This document shows positions 8,397 through 9,691 of a stretch of DNA of 9,691 bases, in pieces. The notes under the pieces were generated by a model. It saw only the letters and a list, made by a program, of their open reading frames with translations. It made no database searches and was not told the DNA's origin. A program made the translations under genes and the position numbers. Source of the stretch: Achromobacter sp. (GTDB taxonomy: Bacteria > Pseudomonadota > Gammaproteobacteria > Burkholderiales > Burkholderiaceae_B). The stretch covers positions 1 to 9,691 of the forward strand of contig DMTA01000323.1 in assembly GCA_003454835.1 (NCBI GenBank), read 5' to 3'. Each line of letters starts with the position of its first letter. Within the stretch, counting starts at the first letter, position 1.

Positions 8397-9691
<1,295 letters not shown>

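Overview
The window is GC-rich throughout the genes, and third codon positions are strongly biased to G/C. Protein content and gene order look like a betaproteobacterium of the Alcaligenaceae (Achromobacter/Bordetella type). This assignment is inference from protein style, not a database match. The content is mostly ordinary chromosomal housekeeping and transport genes. I see no mobile element, CRISPR array, rRNA or tRNA, and no clearly undescribed system.

Region 1 (1-5031, plus strand) is a tightly packed four-gene operon. It holds two peptide-type ABC permeases (DppB/OppB-like and DppC/OppC-like), one fused ATPase carrying both nucleotide-binding domains (equivalent to DppD+DppF in one chain, like GsiA), and a cytoplasmic metal-dependent amidohydrolase of the imidazolonepropionase/prolidase-like group. 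Gaps are 23, 7 and 27 bp, each with a Shine-Dalgarno sequence. The likely logic is import of a small peptide or amide followed by hydrolysis inside the cell. The substrate-binding protein is absent and probably lies just upstream; positions 1-138 hold only a possible gene tail and a leader.

Region 2 (5035-8092, minus strand) holds two tandem paralogues of the YdgA/DUF945 family. Each has one N-terminal membrane or signal segment ending in a WYTG motif and a large, probably periplasmic, body. The downstream copy meets the amidohydrolase tail to tail with only 3 bp between stop codons. The two copies are separated by 133 bp containing a strong intrinsic terminator whose T tract runs into a possible promoter for the second copy.

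Region 3 (8093-8396) is an AT-rich divergent control region. It has a perfect -10 hexamer for the upstream YdgA-like gene, one or two candidate promoters for the rightward gene, and small dyads between them.

Region 4 (8397-9691, plus strand, running off the end) is a DEAD-box RNA helicase of the RhlE type with all core motifs and the start of an Arg/Gly-rich tail. It most likely starts at a TTG codon after a leader of roughly 140 nt that contains a hairpin followed by a pure pyrimidine run.
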